The notes under the pieces were generated by a model. It was given only the letters and a program-made list of their open reading frames with translations. It did not search any database and was not told the DNA's origin. The position numbers were made by a program, and so were the translations under genes. From positions 1 to 7,787 of the forward strand of contig QIDD01000035.1 of assembly GCA_003230355.1 (NCBI GenBank): 7,787 bases of DNA, read 5' to 3'. The DNA is from Methanobacteriota archaeon. Its GTDB lineage: Archaea > Hydrothermarchaeota > Hydrothermarchaeia > Hydrothermarchaeales > SZUA-236. Numbering within the stretch: the first letter of the stretch is position 1; each line of letters opens with the position of its first letter. Shown here in pieces: positions 1 through 5,996 of the stretch.

Positions 1-766
1 AGTGCTCATGCATGAGCCGCACCTCAAGGGTGTCTTCAATAGTTACGATGCGCTCCCTGCGCGGCACAAAGACTGAAAGCGCGTTAAGCGTTGTCGTTTT
101 ACCAGAAGCGGTCCCCCCAATTATTAGTGTGTTAGCAGGTTTTATCCCGCCCATCCCCTCGATTGTGAGCCAGAGAAAGGCTACAAGGGTGGGAGTTAGG
201 GTCCCGTATTTAATCAGCTCAACAAGGGTCAGGCTCTTGGTTTTGAACTTTCGAATAGTGATTGTTGCACCTCTGGGCGTCACGCCTGACAGAGTTGCGT
301 TCACACGGCTGCCATCGGGAAGCCGGCCGTCGAGAAGCGGATTTTCAGAGTTTACAACCCTGCTTGAATATTTCGCGACCCGCTTGATTATCTGCTGCGC
401 CTCAGTCTCATCAATGTAGACCTCTGTTTTAATCATGCCCTTGTTTCGGTCAAAGACATAAACCGGAGATGAACTGCCGATAACCATGATTTCCTCAAGG
501 TCTTCGTTTGCTAGAAATGGTGTGAGCTTTCCGATGCCGAGTTTTTCGCTGATATATTGTTCAATCGACTCCTCGCTCACCGTGTTTTTCAAAAGTTTTT
601 TCAGGCTTTTTTTAATCTTTTTATAGTCATCGGCGTTTGTTACAAAGGCTCCTGTAAGGTCCTTATCAAGCTTGGCTACGCGGTCAATCTTTTCAAGCTC
701 ATATCTGGCCTGTAGGTCTTCAAAGCTCACATCTTTTTCAGCATTGCCCGCGCTTGAGTCTTCCAT
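1..766 (-). CDS. Archaeal type II/IV secretion system ATPase (PilB/TadA/VirB11-like), N-terminal part, cut by window edge
   Basis: Reading the minus strand from an ATG at 766 gives 255 codons with no stop before the left edge, so this is the N-terminal half of a larger protein. Seen: a charged N-terminal helical region (about residues 1-80), a PAS-like N-terminal domain (about 81-175, with DGRLPDGSRVNA around 147-157 and the basic strand TIRKF around 170-174), then the RecA-like ATPase core with Walker A GGTASGKTT at 217-225 and the acidic box TIEDTLE at 242-248. These are hallmarks of the secretion ATPases that power archaeal type IV pili and Tad-like systems; the enzyme would be a cytoplasmic hexamer under a membrane platform protein. 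Walker B, the His box and any platform gene lie outside the window, so pilus, archaellum or another role cannot be decided. A TATA-like box at 789-796 suggests a leaderless transcript. Confidence 0.93.
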   Translation of the reverse strand, partial: MEDSSAGNAEKDVSFEDLQARYELEKIDRVAKLDKDLTGAFVTNADDYKKIKKSLKKLLKNTVSEESIEQYISEKLGIGKLTPFLANEDLEEIMVIGSSSPVYVFDRNKGMIKTEVYIDETEAQQIIKRVAKYSSRVVNSENPLLDGRLPDGSRVNATLSGVTPRGATITIRKFKTKSLTLVELIKYGTLTPTLVAFLWLTIEGMGGIKPANTLIIGGTASGKTTTLNALSVFVPRRERIVTIEDTLEVRLMHEH

Positions 767-843
767 TCACAAATTATTTCACCACAGGATTATAAAAACC
801 TTCCTTCAATCAGGATTAAATACTAGGTTGGGGATGGTCTTTT
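767..843. promoter_or_regulatory. Divergent promoter region between the secretion ATPase and HAD genes
   Basis: This 77-base gap separates two divergent start codons. For the minus gene (ATG 766), the sequence TTTATAAT read on the minus strand at 796-789 is centred about 26 bases upstream. For the plus gene (ATG 844), ATTAAATA at 815-822 is centred about 25 bases upstream. Both distances match the archaeal TATA-to-start spacing of leaderless mRNAs, and neither gene has a clear Shine-Dalgarno. The boxes are read by eye; no transcription data are available. Confidence 0.55.
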
Positions 844-1830
844 ATGATTTGCTTTGATTTGGAAGGTCCGCTTTCACCTCAGGACAATGCTTATGAGGTG
901 ATGAGTCTTTCTGAAAATGGCAGGCGGGTCTTTGAAGCGCTGAGCGAATATGATGATTTTCTTTCGCTTGAGAATAGGCCGGGTTATGAGCCTGGTGACA
1001 CCTTGAAGCTTATTGTCCCTTTTCTCAAGTATTACGGCATAGCTGAAGATGATATAAAAGTGGTTTCAGAGGGTGCGGTCCTTGTGCAGGGGATGAAGGA
1101 TGTGGTGGAGTGGCTTCGGAGCCGGGGTGAGCAGGTGAGAATCATTTCTACAAGTTATGAGCAGCATGCCCACACTGTTGGGCGTCGGCTCGGAGTTTCT
1201 GAAGAGGAAATTGCATCAACAAGGCTTGAGCTTGGCGGGCAGAATCTTGATCCACATTTGCGCTCGGCTCTCGCTGGGATTGAAAAAAAGGTTTTAAATG
1301 AAGGCCTTTCCAGCGATGTTAGAGTGATGCTGGAGGAGCTTTATTTTGGTTCAGGTCTTTTTGAACAGATCGGTGTGGAGGTTGTGGGTGGGCAGAGGAA
1401 GGTGGACGCGCTTTTGGGATTTGCACGAGCTGTGGGTGAGGACATTTCCCGTGTAGTTGCCATCGGCGACAGCATTACAGATTATAAGATGCTTCGGGAG
1501 GTTAGCGGCGCAGGCGGACTTTCCATCGCCTTTAACGCAAACAAATACTGCCTGCCCTATGCCGATGTGGCGATAGCAACACAGGATGGGAGAGCGATTC
1601 TGCCCATTGTCGCGGCTTTCATGGATGCGGGAAAACAGGGGGCGCTTCAAAAAGCAGGAGAGCTTGAATTGGGCACGTCAAAACTTGAGGACCGATTCGG
1701 ATACCTACTTGAAACTGCGACCAAGCCGGTTTACAATGTGGTAACAGGTGACAAGGACATGGACGCGATTTTAAAGGTGCACAGTGATATGCGCATGATT
1801 GTTCGAGGAGAGGCTGGTAAGCTTGGTTGA
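844..1830 (+). CDS. HAD-superfamily phosphatase-like protein, COG4030/EhaR-like
   Basis: A 328-residue soluble protein with the HAD phosphotransferase motifs. Motif I is FDLEGPLS at residues 4-11 (nucleophile Asp5, with Glu7 where the general acid Asp usually sits). Motif II is the Ser/Thr in IISTS at 100-104, the motif III lysine is probably Lys186 in GGQRK, and motif IV is GDSITD at 208-213 (Asp209 and Asp213 for magnesium). A long insert between motifs II and III would be the cap domain. The DLEGPLSPQDNA opening and the length resemble the archaeal COG4030 family, some of whose members are labelled energy-converting hydrogenase subunit R (EhaR). No hydrogenase gene is nearby, so that name should not be read as function. 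Substrate unknown; phosphate-ester hydrolysis is inferred. It overlaps the PfkB kinase downstream, suggesting coupled translation. Confidence 0.85.
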   Translation: MICFDLEGPLSPQDNAYEVMSLSENGRRVFEALSEYDDFLSLENRPGYEPGDTLKLIVPFLKYYGIAEDDIKVVSEGAVLVQGMKDVVEWLRSRGEQVRIISTSYEQHAHTVGRRLGVSEEEIASTRLELGGQNLDPHLRSALAGIEKKVLNEGLSSDVRVMLEELYFGSGLFEQIGVEVVGGQRKVDALLGFARAVGEDISRVVAIGDSITDYKMLREVSGAGGLSIAFNANKYCLPYADVAIATQDGRAILPIVAAFMDAGKQGALQKAGELELGTSKLEDRFGYLLETATKPVYNVVTGDKDMDAILKVHSDMRMIVRGEAGKLG

Positions 1831-2731
1831 CATTATTGGTGTGGGCGCGTTGAACTGGGACCGGCTTCTAAAGGTTGATCGGTTGGCCGGGTCAGGTGAG
1901 GAGATCGTTGTAAAGAATGTGGAGGAGGAGGCCGGCGGCTCGGCTGCTAACACGGTTGCAGGACTTGGTCGCCTTGGCGTGAGCTGCGGTTTCATCGGGC
2001 CTGTGGGGTCTGACGAGGCGGGAGGGAAGATTATCGACGCTTTCAAAGCAGATTCGGTGGACATCTCCAGAGTTATCAGATCTGTCGGGCGCTCAGGCAC
2101 GGTCTACTCGTTTGTGGATGATTCCGGGGAGCGCACGATGTATGTTGATCCAGGGGTAAACGACGCCTTTCAAATAGGAGATATTGATCCGGTCTATCTC
2201 TCCTCTGCAAAGATGGTTCATGTCTCCTCTTTTGCCGGCGAGAGCGCCTTTTCAGCGGTTAAACAGATACCTGAGTACTTGGGTGATTATGCCTTGAGTT
2301 TTTCGCCAGGTTTTTTGAGCGCCCGTGGAATCGAATATCTGAGGCCGCTAATTGACAGATGCAGCATCCTTTTTCTCAATGAAAAAGAGGCCGGTGCACT
2401 CGCGGGAAAAGATGTGAATCGCGCAGTAGAGAAGCTTCATAAACTGGGCGGGGCCACGGTTGCAGTAACCCTTGGTGAAAAGGGTGCAGTTGTTTGCGGC
2501 CCTGAGGGTGTAGAGAGGGCTCCGGGATTTAAGGCCGCTGTTGTGGATACGACGGGTGCGGGCGACGCCTTTTCAGCGGGTTTTCTCTATGGCGCGTTCA
2601 AAGGCTACAGCAGCGCTGACTGCGCGATTGTGGGGAATTTTATCGCATCCCGGTGTGTGCAGAAGATGGGGGGGCGCGCAGGCATTCCAAATGCTACGGA
2701 GCTGAGGATATTTGAAGAAGATAACCTCTAA
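1823..2731 (+). CDS. PfkB/ribokinase-family carbohydrate or nucleoside kinase
   Basis: About 302 residues, the usual PfkB length. Seen, numbering from the TTG at 1823: opening strand DIIGVGALNWD (3-13) for substrate binding, the first PfkB signature around GGSAANTVAGLGRLG (38-52), NEKE (186-189) for magnesium/phosphate contacts, VTLGEKG (215-221), and the second signature DTTGAGDAFSAGF (242-254) with the anion hole and catalytic Asp248. The family phosphorylates a hydroxyl of a sugar, nucleoside or similar metabolite using ATP (ADP in some archaea); the substrate cannot be read from sequence. I chose TTG 1823 because the protein then begins right before the first beta strand and a purine-rich GAGGAGAGG (1805-1813) lies 9 bases upstream; an in-frame TTG at 1799 is an alternative adding 8 residues. 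The start lies inside the 3' end of the HAD gene (8-base overlap), so the two are probably co-translated. Confidence 0.9.
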   Translation: MVDIIGVGALNWDRLLKVDRLAGSGEEIVVKNVEEEAGGSAANTVAGLGRLGVSCGFIGPVGSDEAGGKIIDAFKADSVDISRVIRSVGRSGTVYSFVDDSGERTMYVDPGVNDAFQIGDIDPVYLSSAKMVHVSSFAGESAFSAVKQIPEYLGDYALSFSPGFLSARGIEYLRPLIDRCSILFLNEKEAGALAGKDVNRAVEKLHKLGGATVAVTLGEKGAVVCGPEGVERAPGFKAAVVDTTGAGDAFSAGFLYGAFKGYSSADCAIVGNFIASRCVQKMGGRAGIPNATELRIFEEDNL

Positions 2732-2754
2732 TCTGTGGTATTTGTTACGTCAAG

Positions 2755-2762
2755 TTTATTAA
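2755..2762 (+). promoter_or_regulatory. Possible TATA box for the CBS-domain gene
   Basis: TTTATTAA is centred about 22 bases upstream of ATG 2781, in the 49-base gap after the PfkB stop. The spacing is slightly short for a leaderless archaeal start, and there is no Shine-Dalgarno before the ATG. The CBS gene could have its own promoter or be read through from the HAD/PfkB unit. No convincing terminator separates them. Confidence 0.35.
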
Positions 2763-2780
2763 CACAAAGCCACTAAAATA

Positions 2781-3344
2781 ATGTCTGTGACAGACGCGGA
2801 AAAATACATTATTGCAGATGTGATGAGCAAGGTCTTAATCGGCGTAACATCAGACTCAACCACAAGTGACGCTGCAAGGATTATGACTGAAAATGGGGTG
2901 AGCAGTCTGCTAGTTAAAGATGCCGGCCGTGTAGTAGGCATCGTTACTGACCGTGATTTTACACATGAAGTTGCCAGCGGCAAAAATCTAAAAGACCTGA
3001 AGATAGGGGACCTGATGACTGCTAAAATTGTTTCGGTGGACCCGACAATTTCTCTTCAAGAAGCGGTTGAAACCATTAGAAAACACAACATCCGCCACCT
3101 CCTTGTAAAGAGCGAAAGCAGTGACTACCTCGGAATGGTCTCTGTAAAAGAGCTTCTCAGCGCGCTGCTTGAGGAGATTCGCGAACAGAACATTCGGCTT
3201 AAAGGAAAGGTTGATGAGCTTGAGAAATTTTACAAAATCGCAGTGAACCGTGAGCTTGTGATGGTGAAGCTTAAAAAACGTGTCTACGAGCTTGAGAAAA
3301 AGCTGAGCATTGAAAGCGATCTTGCAGATCTGCTCACAAAATAA
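2781..3344 (+). CDS. Two-CBS-domain regulatory protein with C-terminal coiled coil
   Basis: A 187-residue cytoplasmic protein. Residues about 10-64 form one CBS domain (ending with the typical GIVTDRDF at 53-60) and about 74-132 a second (DLMTAKIVSVDP entering it, LGMVSVKELL closing it). Together they make a Bateman module of the kind that binds adenine nucleotides or S-adenosylmethionine. Residues about 132-180 are a charged heptad-like helix containing RELVMVKLKKRVYELEKKL (157-175). That segment looks like the linker helix between sensory domains in PAS/histidine-kinase proteins, yet here the protein ends with no output domain. It may therefore act by dimerising with, or binding to, another regulator. 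This function is inferred. No other gene in the window identifies its target. The gene is convergent with the Nmd3 operon, with 17 bases between stop codons. Confidence 0.9.
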   Translation: MSVTDAEKYIIADVMSKVLIGVTSDSTTSDAARIMTENGVSSLLVKDAGRVVGIVTDRDFTHEVASGKNLKDLKIGDLMTAKIVSVDPTISLQEAVETIRKHNIRHLLVKSESSDYLGMVSVKELLSALLEEIREQNIRLKGKVDELEKFYKIAVNRELVMVKLKKRVYELEKKLSIESDLADLLTK

Positions 3345-3361
3345 CCTGAAAGTGCAGGCGT

Positions 3362-4078
3362 TTAAAACCTGATTAACACTGTTCTACGGTAGATGTCATT
3401 TCCCTCTTTTCTGCCCACAAGCGACATTGTCTCCTTTATCTCTGCTTTATGGTGTGATTTGAAATATGCGCCAAGTGTTTTAGCAGCCTTCGACGAGCCA
3501 AGCTTGAAATCCACTCCTCCATTAACAGAAGTCTCGCCTGCTATAAAGGCCTGTTTGTCACGGGCATAGAGCCGGCGAAGCTGTTCATGAAACTTGGATA
3601 GGGCGTCATCGAGCTGTTCAGAGCGCAGTTGGACAACCGCTTCATAGTATCCGCCGAAGCGACGTGAGCATTCAGGGCATGTTACATTCTTAATTTCAAG
3701 AACTGTTTTAAGTTCCTGCACATAATCCAGCCCGGAGGTGGTGCCTGAGACGCGCAGTTCAAGCTCAACGCTAAGCCCCTTACCCTTCTCTTTTATATCC
3801 TTTATTTCAACATCTACAGAAGGATGGTCCAGCTCCTTTGAAACATGGGACAATGTTTCTTTTCGGCCGGCGCTCTGTGCAAATCCTGTGAGACTCTCCC
3901 CCCCATCGACCCAGGCCCCGCTGCTGTAATATCGAAAACAACCCCTGCAGAGGCTTACGCTGATTCGGGGTGGAATGCTTGCAAGCTCTTTTTCACCGAG
4001 AAAACACGGGCTACACAGCCCTTTAAAAAGCTCCTCTGTAACAGCGCCGCAGAGATAACAAAACCTGCCTGAACTCAT
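3362..4078 (-). CDS. Archaeal Nmd3-family protein (large ribosomal subunit factor)
   Basis: A 238-residue protein from ATG 4078. Four CxxC pairs are visible: Cys7/Cys10, Cys22/Cys25, Cys44/Cys47 and Cys134/Cys137, enough for two zinc sites as in the N-terminal region of Nmd3 (COG1499). The stretch CPECSRRFGGYYEAVVQLR (134-152) is typical of the family. Eukaryotic Nmd3 is the adaptor for 60S subunit export and late maturation. The archaeal form lacks export extensions and is presumed to act in large-subunit maturation or ribosome association. An in-frame ATG at 4129 would add 17 residues, but these lie inside the preceding gene, are basic and low in family resemblance, and precede the CYLCG opening awkwardly, so ATG 4078 is preferred. 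It sits 7 bases after the DUF424 stop as the last gene of a three-gene operon. Confidence 0.9.
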   Translation of the reverse strand: MSSGRFCYLCGAVTEELFKGLCSPCFLGEKELASIPPRISVSLCRGCFRYYSSGAWVDGGESLTGFAQSAGRKETLSHVSKELDHPSVDVEIKDIKEKGKGLSVELELRVSGTTSGLDYVQELKTVLEIKNVTCPECSRRFGGYYEAVVQLRSEQLDDALSKFHEQLRRLYARDKQAFIAGETSVNGGVDFKLGSSKAAKTLGAYFKSHHKAEIKETMSLVGRKEGNDIYRRTVLIRF

Positions 4079-4085
4079 AGCGCAT

Positions 4086-4379
4086 CTAGATCCTGTAGAC
4101 CTGCGCGTGCAGGCATCCGCCGATATCAATCACGGATTTCGCGTCTACATGGCCTTCGGAAATAGCGAGATCAACACACCCCTTTCCAGCGAGATTTATG
4201 ATGTTTACATCTTTTAAAAGCTCGAGTAACTCTTCTTCACCCGTCTCCTTTTTCCCATAGAATGAGGGGTCCACAAACAACCGTATGTCTCCGTCTTCAA
4301 AGGTCTTGTTATGAGAGTCTGAGTCGCAGACCGCAAGGACAGTGCTCCCCCCTCTCCGATGAATCTTGGTGTAGTACAT
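4086..4379 (-). CDS. DUF424 family protein
   Basis: A 97-residue protein from ATG 4379 that matches the small archaeal DUF424 family (PF04242): opening MYYTKIHRRGG, central NKTFEDGDIRLFVDPSFYG (24-42), and the closing IGGCLHAQVYRI (86-97). Function is not established. Archaeal genomes often keep it beside Nmd3 or translation factors, as here, which hints at a ribosome or translation role (inference from context). An upstream in-frame ATG at 4409 would add 10 residues and overlaps the stop of the preceding gene by 8 bases (ATGGCTAG), an arrangement compatible with translational coupling. I chose 4379 because family members usually begin directly at the MYY-x-KI strand, but 4409 remains possible. 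Neither start has a clear Shine-Dalgarno. Confidence 0.88.
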   Translation of the reverse strand: MYYTKIHRRGGSTVLAVCDSDSHNKTFEDGDIRLFVDPSFYGKKETGEEELLELLKDVNIINLAGKGCVDLAISEGHVDAKSVIDIGGCLHAQVYRI

Positions 4380-4401
4380 GATAGCAAAATCCTGGAACTG
4401 T

Positions 4402-4797
4402 CTAGCCATAGGTTGAAAACTTGTCCGGCAGAATTCGATAGATAACCCTCACCTCGCCTTCTCTGCGATAGGGATAGGTTTCTACTCCGAGATATTTCTT
4501 TGCAAGACGGTCAATATGCGCATCACCGCCTTCCTCAGTAATGCCCACAACGGTTCCGCGGACCTCCAAGTATCTGTAGGGGTTGTCAGGGTCTTGGATG
4601 GAAAGCGCGACCTTCGGCCTCTCCCGCATGTTCACGTCTTTTTGCCTCCCTTTGGCTGAGTTCACAAGCACACTTCCCGATTCAAACTCAACCCACACAG
4701 GCGTTACCTGCGGACCACCGTCAGGCATGATAGTTGCCAGATGGGCAAAGCCCTTTTTTTCAAAGAGATCCATAAAATCCGCCGGCACATCAGTCAT
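4402..4797 (-). CDS. PPOX-fold F420-dependent-type oxidoreductase (pyridoxamine 5'-phosphate oxidase-like)
   Basis: A 131-residue split-barrel protein. Seen: HLATIMPDGGPQVTPVWVEF (19-38), VNSAKGRQKDVN (45-56) and DPDNPYRYLEVRG (69-81), followed by KKYLGVETYPYR near 100-111. This order and wording are those of the PPOX class of F420-binding proteins (FDOR-B type), which form dimers and bind the deazaflavin in a groove using the GRxKxxN loop. Such proteins reduce diverse substrates with F420H2, or sometimes use FMN or heme; the substrate here is unknown. The presence of F420 would fit a euryarchaeon. It is the promoter-proximal gene of an operon with DUF424 and Nmd3. A TATA-like sequence lies about 39 bases upstream, leaving a short leader with a GGTG about 9 bases before the ATG. 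Confidence 0.88.
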   Translation of the reverse strand: MTDVPADFMDLFEKKGFAHLATIMPDGGPQVTPVWVEFESGSVLVNSAKGRQKDVNMRERPKVALSIQDPDNPYRYLEVRGTVVGITEEGGDAHIDRLAKKYLGVETYPYRREGEVRVIYRILPDKFSTYG

Positions 4798-4895
4798 AAC
4801 AAAACACCAATTAACATTTGCCTTGAGGGGTTATATATTTTACCTGTCAAAAACAGGGGCAAAAACTTATAATCAAAGAAAGAGGATGAATTTAC
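4798..4895. promoter_or_regulatory. Divergent promoter region with palindromic TATA element and inverted repeat
   Basis: The 98-base gap between the PPOX gene (minus) and the PsiE-like gene (plus). TTATATATTTTA at 4831-4842 reads as a TATA box on both strands: it lies about 39 bases upstream of the minus start and about 60 upstream of the plus start. A second box, CTTATAAT at 4866-4873, is centred about 27 bases before the plus ATG, and GAGGATGA at 4882-4889 is a good Shine-Dalgarno 6 bases before that ATG. A perfect 5-base inverted repeat, CCTGT and ACAGG with a 5-base spacer, occupies 4843-4857, directly against the shared TATA element. Promoter assignments are by eye. Confidence 0.5.
4843..4857. 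repeat. Short inverted repeat, possible operator
   Basis: Arms CCTGT (4843-4847) and ACAGG (4853-4857) flank the spacer CAAAA. It adjoins the bidirectional TATA-like sequence, a position where archaeal repressors or activators commonly bind. With only 5-base arms a chance occurrence is quite possible. Confidence 0.3.
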
Positions 4896-5276
4896 ATGGA
4901 ACACAAGACAACAGGAGATAAATTCTCACAATACTTCTTCATAGTAATCTCGGTCATGATAGGGATTCTGGCAGTTCTATCGTTTCTGGATTTCTTCACA
5001 AATCTTGGGCTGTCGTCAATGAACATCGACATATCCCACGGGCTTTTGGATAAGATTCTTTACACGATAATTCTGGTCGAGCTCTTTCATCTAACCGTGA
5101 CGTATGCATTGGAAGCGGTCATGGACCCTCGTGAGTTGATACTCATCATTCTCACAGCGGTTGGAAGGGAGCTAATAGTTAAAGACCTATTTAAAGAGCC
5201 GCCTGTAAACACCCTGGCAACGGCTGTTGTTCTTCTCATCTGCGTCTACGCTCTAAAGGCCCTGCCAAAGGATTAG
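4896..5276 (+). CDS. PsiE-family small integral membrane protein
   Basis: A 126-residue protein with four hydrophobic segments at about 12-34, 50-72, 79-97 and 104-122, so it should sit in the cytoplasmic membrane. DPRELILIILTAVGREL (77-93) together with VELFHLTVTY (61-70) resembles PsiE (PF06146), named for a phosphate-starvation-inducible gene in Escherichia coli whose biochemical role is unknown. Archaea carry many such proteins, also without known function. The start ATG 4896 is supported by a Shine-Dalgarno GAGGATGA 6 bases upstream. The TAG stop at 5274-5276 overlaps the stop codon of the convergent DUF92 gene. Nothing in the window shows a phosphate-responsive element. Confidence 0.82.
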   Translation: MEHKTTGDKFSQYFFIVISVMIGILAVLSFLDFFTNLGLSSMNIDISHGLLDKILYTIILVELFHLTVTYALEAVMDPRELILIILTAVGRELIVKDLFKEPPVNTLATAVVLLICVYALKALPKD

Positions 5277-5995
5277 ATCACTGAAACATAGAGCAGGACT
5301 GACAGGAGCAGGCCCGCACTTATTGAAAAGAGGTTTACAAGGTCATTTCCGATAACTCCTTTGCGCTCAAGCGCGGCGCCGAGAATGCTGTCAACAATTG
5401 TTCCGGCAAATCCTGAAACCACTGCAATCAGAAAAAGAGGGGCTGTTGAAACAAGGATGCCTGACAATATTGCAATGGCTGCAATTATCGCCGCGCCGCC
5501 CATTCCTGCGACGGTGCCCATAACGGTAACGGCACCGTCAGTACCTACATCAACATATTCAAAGGTGGTGATAAGCCTCGGTCTCCTTTTAGAGAGTTCA
5601 CCAATCTCGCTTGAAACCGTGTCAGCCGTTGCCGCGGCAATCGCTGAGACAAAGGCCACAGTAAATAGCTCGCTGTAATTTGTAAATAGACCTGCCGCAA
5701 CCGCCGCGGCAGCAGGCAAAAGCCCGTTTGCACAGACGTTTTCAAAACTCCTTTTTTTCTGCTCAATTCCTGATCTTTGTTTTCTGCTAAAGCCAGTGCG
5801 TGTTACAATCGCGCCCAGAACATGCAGCGCAAGAAGCACTAAAAAACCGGAAAAGCCAAGCGAGATATAGACGAAAAAGCCCACGAAGAAGGCGGCAAGA
5901 GACCCTTTCTTATCCATCCCCGCAAACCTGAGTGAAAAGGGGGCTACGAATAGTGATATCACAAGGTACTCAAAGACCCTGCCTTCAAAGGTCAT
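5273..5995 (-). CDS. DUF92 family integral membrane protein (VTE6-like)
   Basis: A 240-residue polytopic membrane protein with about six hydrophobic stretches. Family landmarks visible: KRSFENVCANG (81-91), ATADTVSSEIG (122-132), LITTFEYVDVGTDGAVT (141-157) and GFAGTIVDSILGA (195-207), with NDLVNLFS near 217-224. This is the DUF92/PF01940 pattern. A plant member, VTE6, phosphorylates phytyl phosphate to the diphosphate in chlorophyll-phytol salvage; archaeal members are uncharacterised. Archaea make C20 isoprenoid lipids, so an isoprenyl-phosphate kinase role is a reasonable but unproven inference, made more attractive by the geranylgeranyl-reductase-type gene about 1.5 kb away. The ATG at 5995 follows the stop of the COG2509 gene by one base, so the two are almost certainly cotranscribed. 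Its stop codon shares bases with that of the convergent PsiE-like gene. Confidence 0.87.
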   Translation of the reverse strand: MTFEGRVFEYLVISLFVAPFSLRFAGMDKKGSLAAFFVGFFVYISLGFSGFLVLLALHVLGAIVTRTGFSRKQRSGIEQKKRSFENVCANGLLPAAAAVAAGLFTNYSELFTVAFVSAIAAATADTVSSEIGELSKRRPRLITTFEYVDVGTDGAVTVMGTVAGMGGAAIIAAIAILSGILVSTAPLFLIAVVSGFAGTIVDSILGAALERKGVIGNDLVNLFSISAGLLLSVLLYVSVI

Positions 5996-5996
5996 T

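Noticed and set aside
12..419. Plus-strand open frame opposite the secretion ATPase
   Set aside because: The minus strand reads through here as a clear ATPase with Walker A and acidic box; the plus frame has no family resemblance and is a shadow.
844..1830. Naming the HAD gene ehaR and inferring an energy-converting hydrogenase locus
   Set aside because: No hydrogenase subunit or ferredoxin gene is in the window; the label reflects family annotation rather than context here.
1351..2100. Minus-strand open frames opposite the HAD and PfkB genes
   Set aside because: They lie antisense to genes with complete family motifs and show low-complexity Ser/Pro/Thr-rich translations typical of shadow frames.
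3324..3333. Perfect 10-base palindrome GCAGATCTGC
   Set aside because: It lies inside the CBS coding region in codons for an ordinary helix; a chance palindrome of this length is expected.
3345..3358. CCTG and CAGG arms between the convergent CBS and Nmd3 stops, as a terminator hairpin
   Set aside because: The stem is only 4 bases with no following T-tract, and archaeal terminators do not depend on such hairpins; too weak to call.
4583..4921. Plus-strand open frame spanning the PPOX gene and the divergent promoter
   Set aside because: It is antisense to the PPOX motifs, runs across the promoter region and ends inside the PsiE-like gene in a different frame; no recognisable domain.
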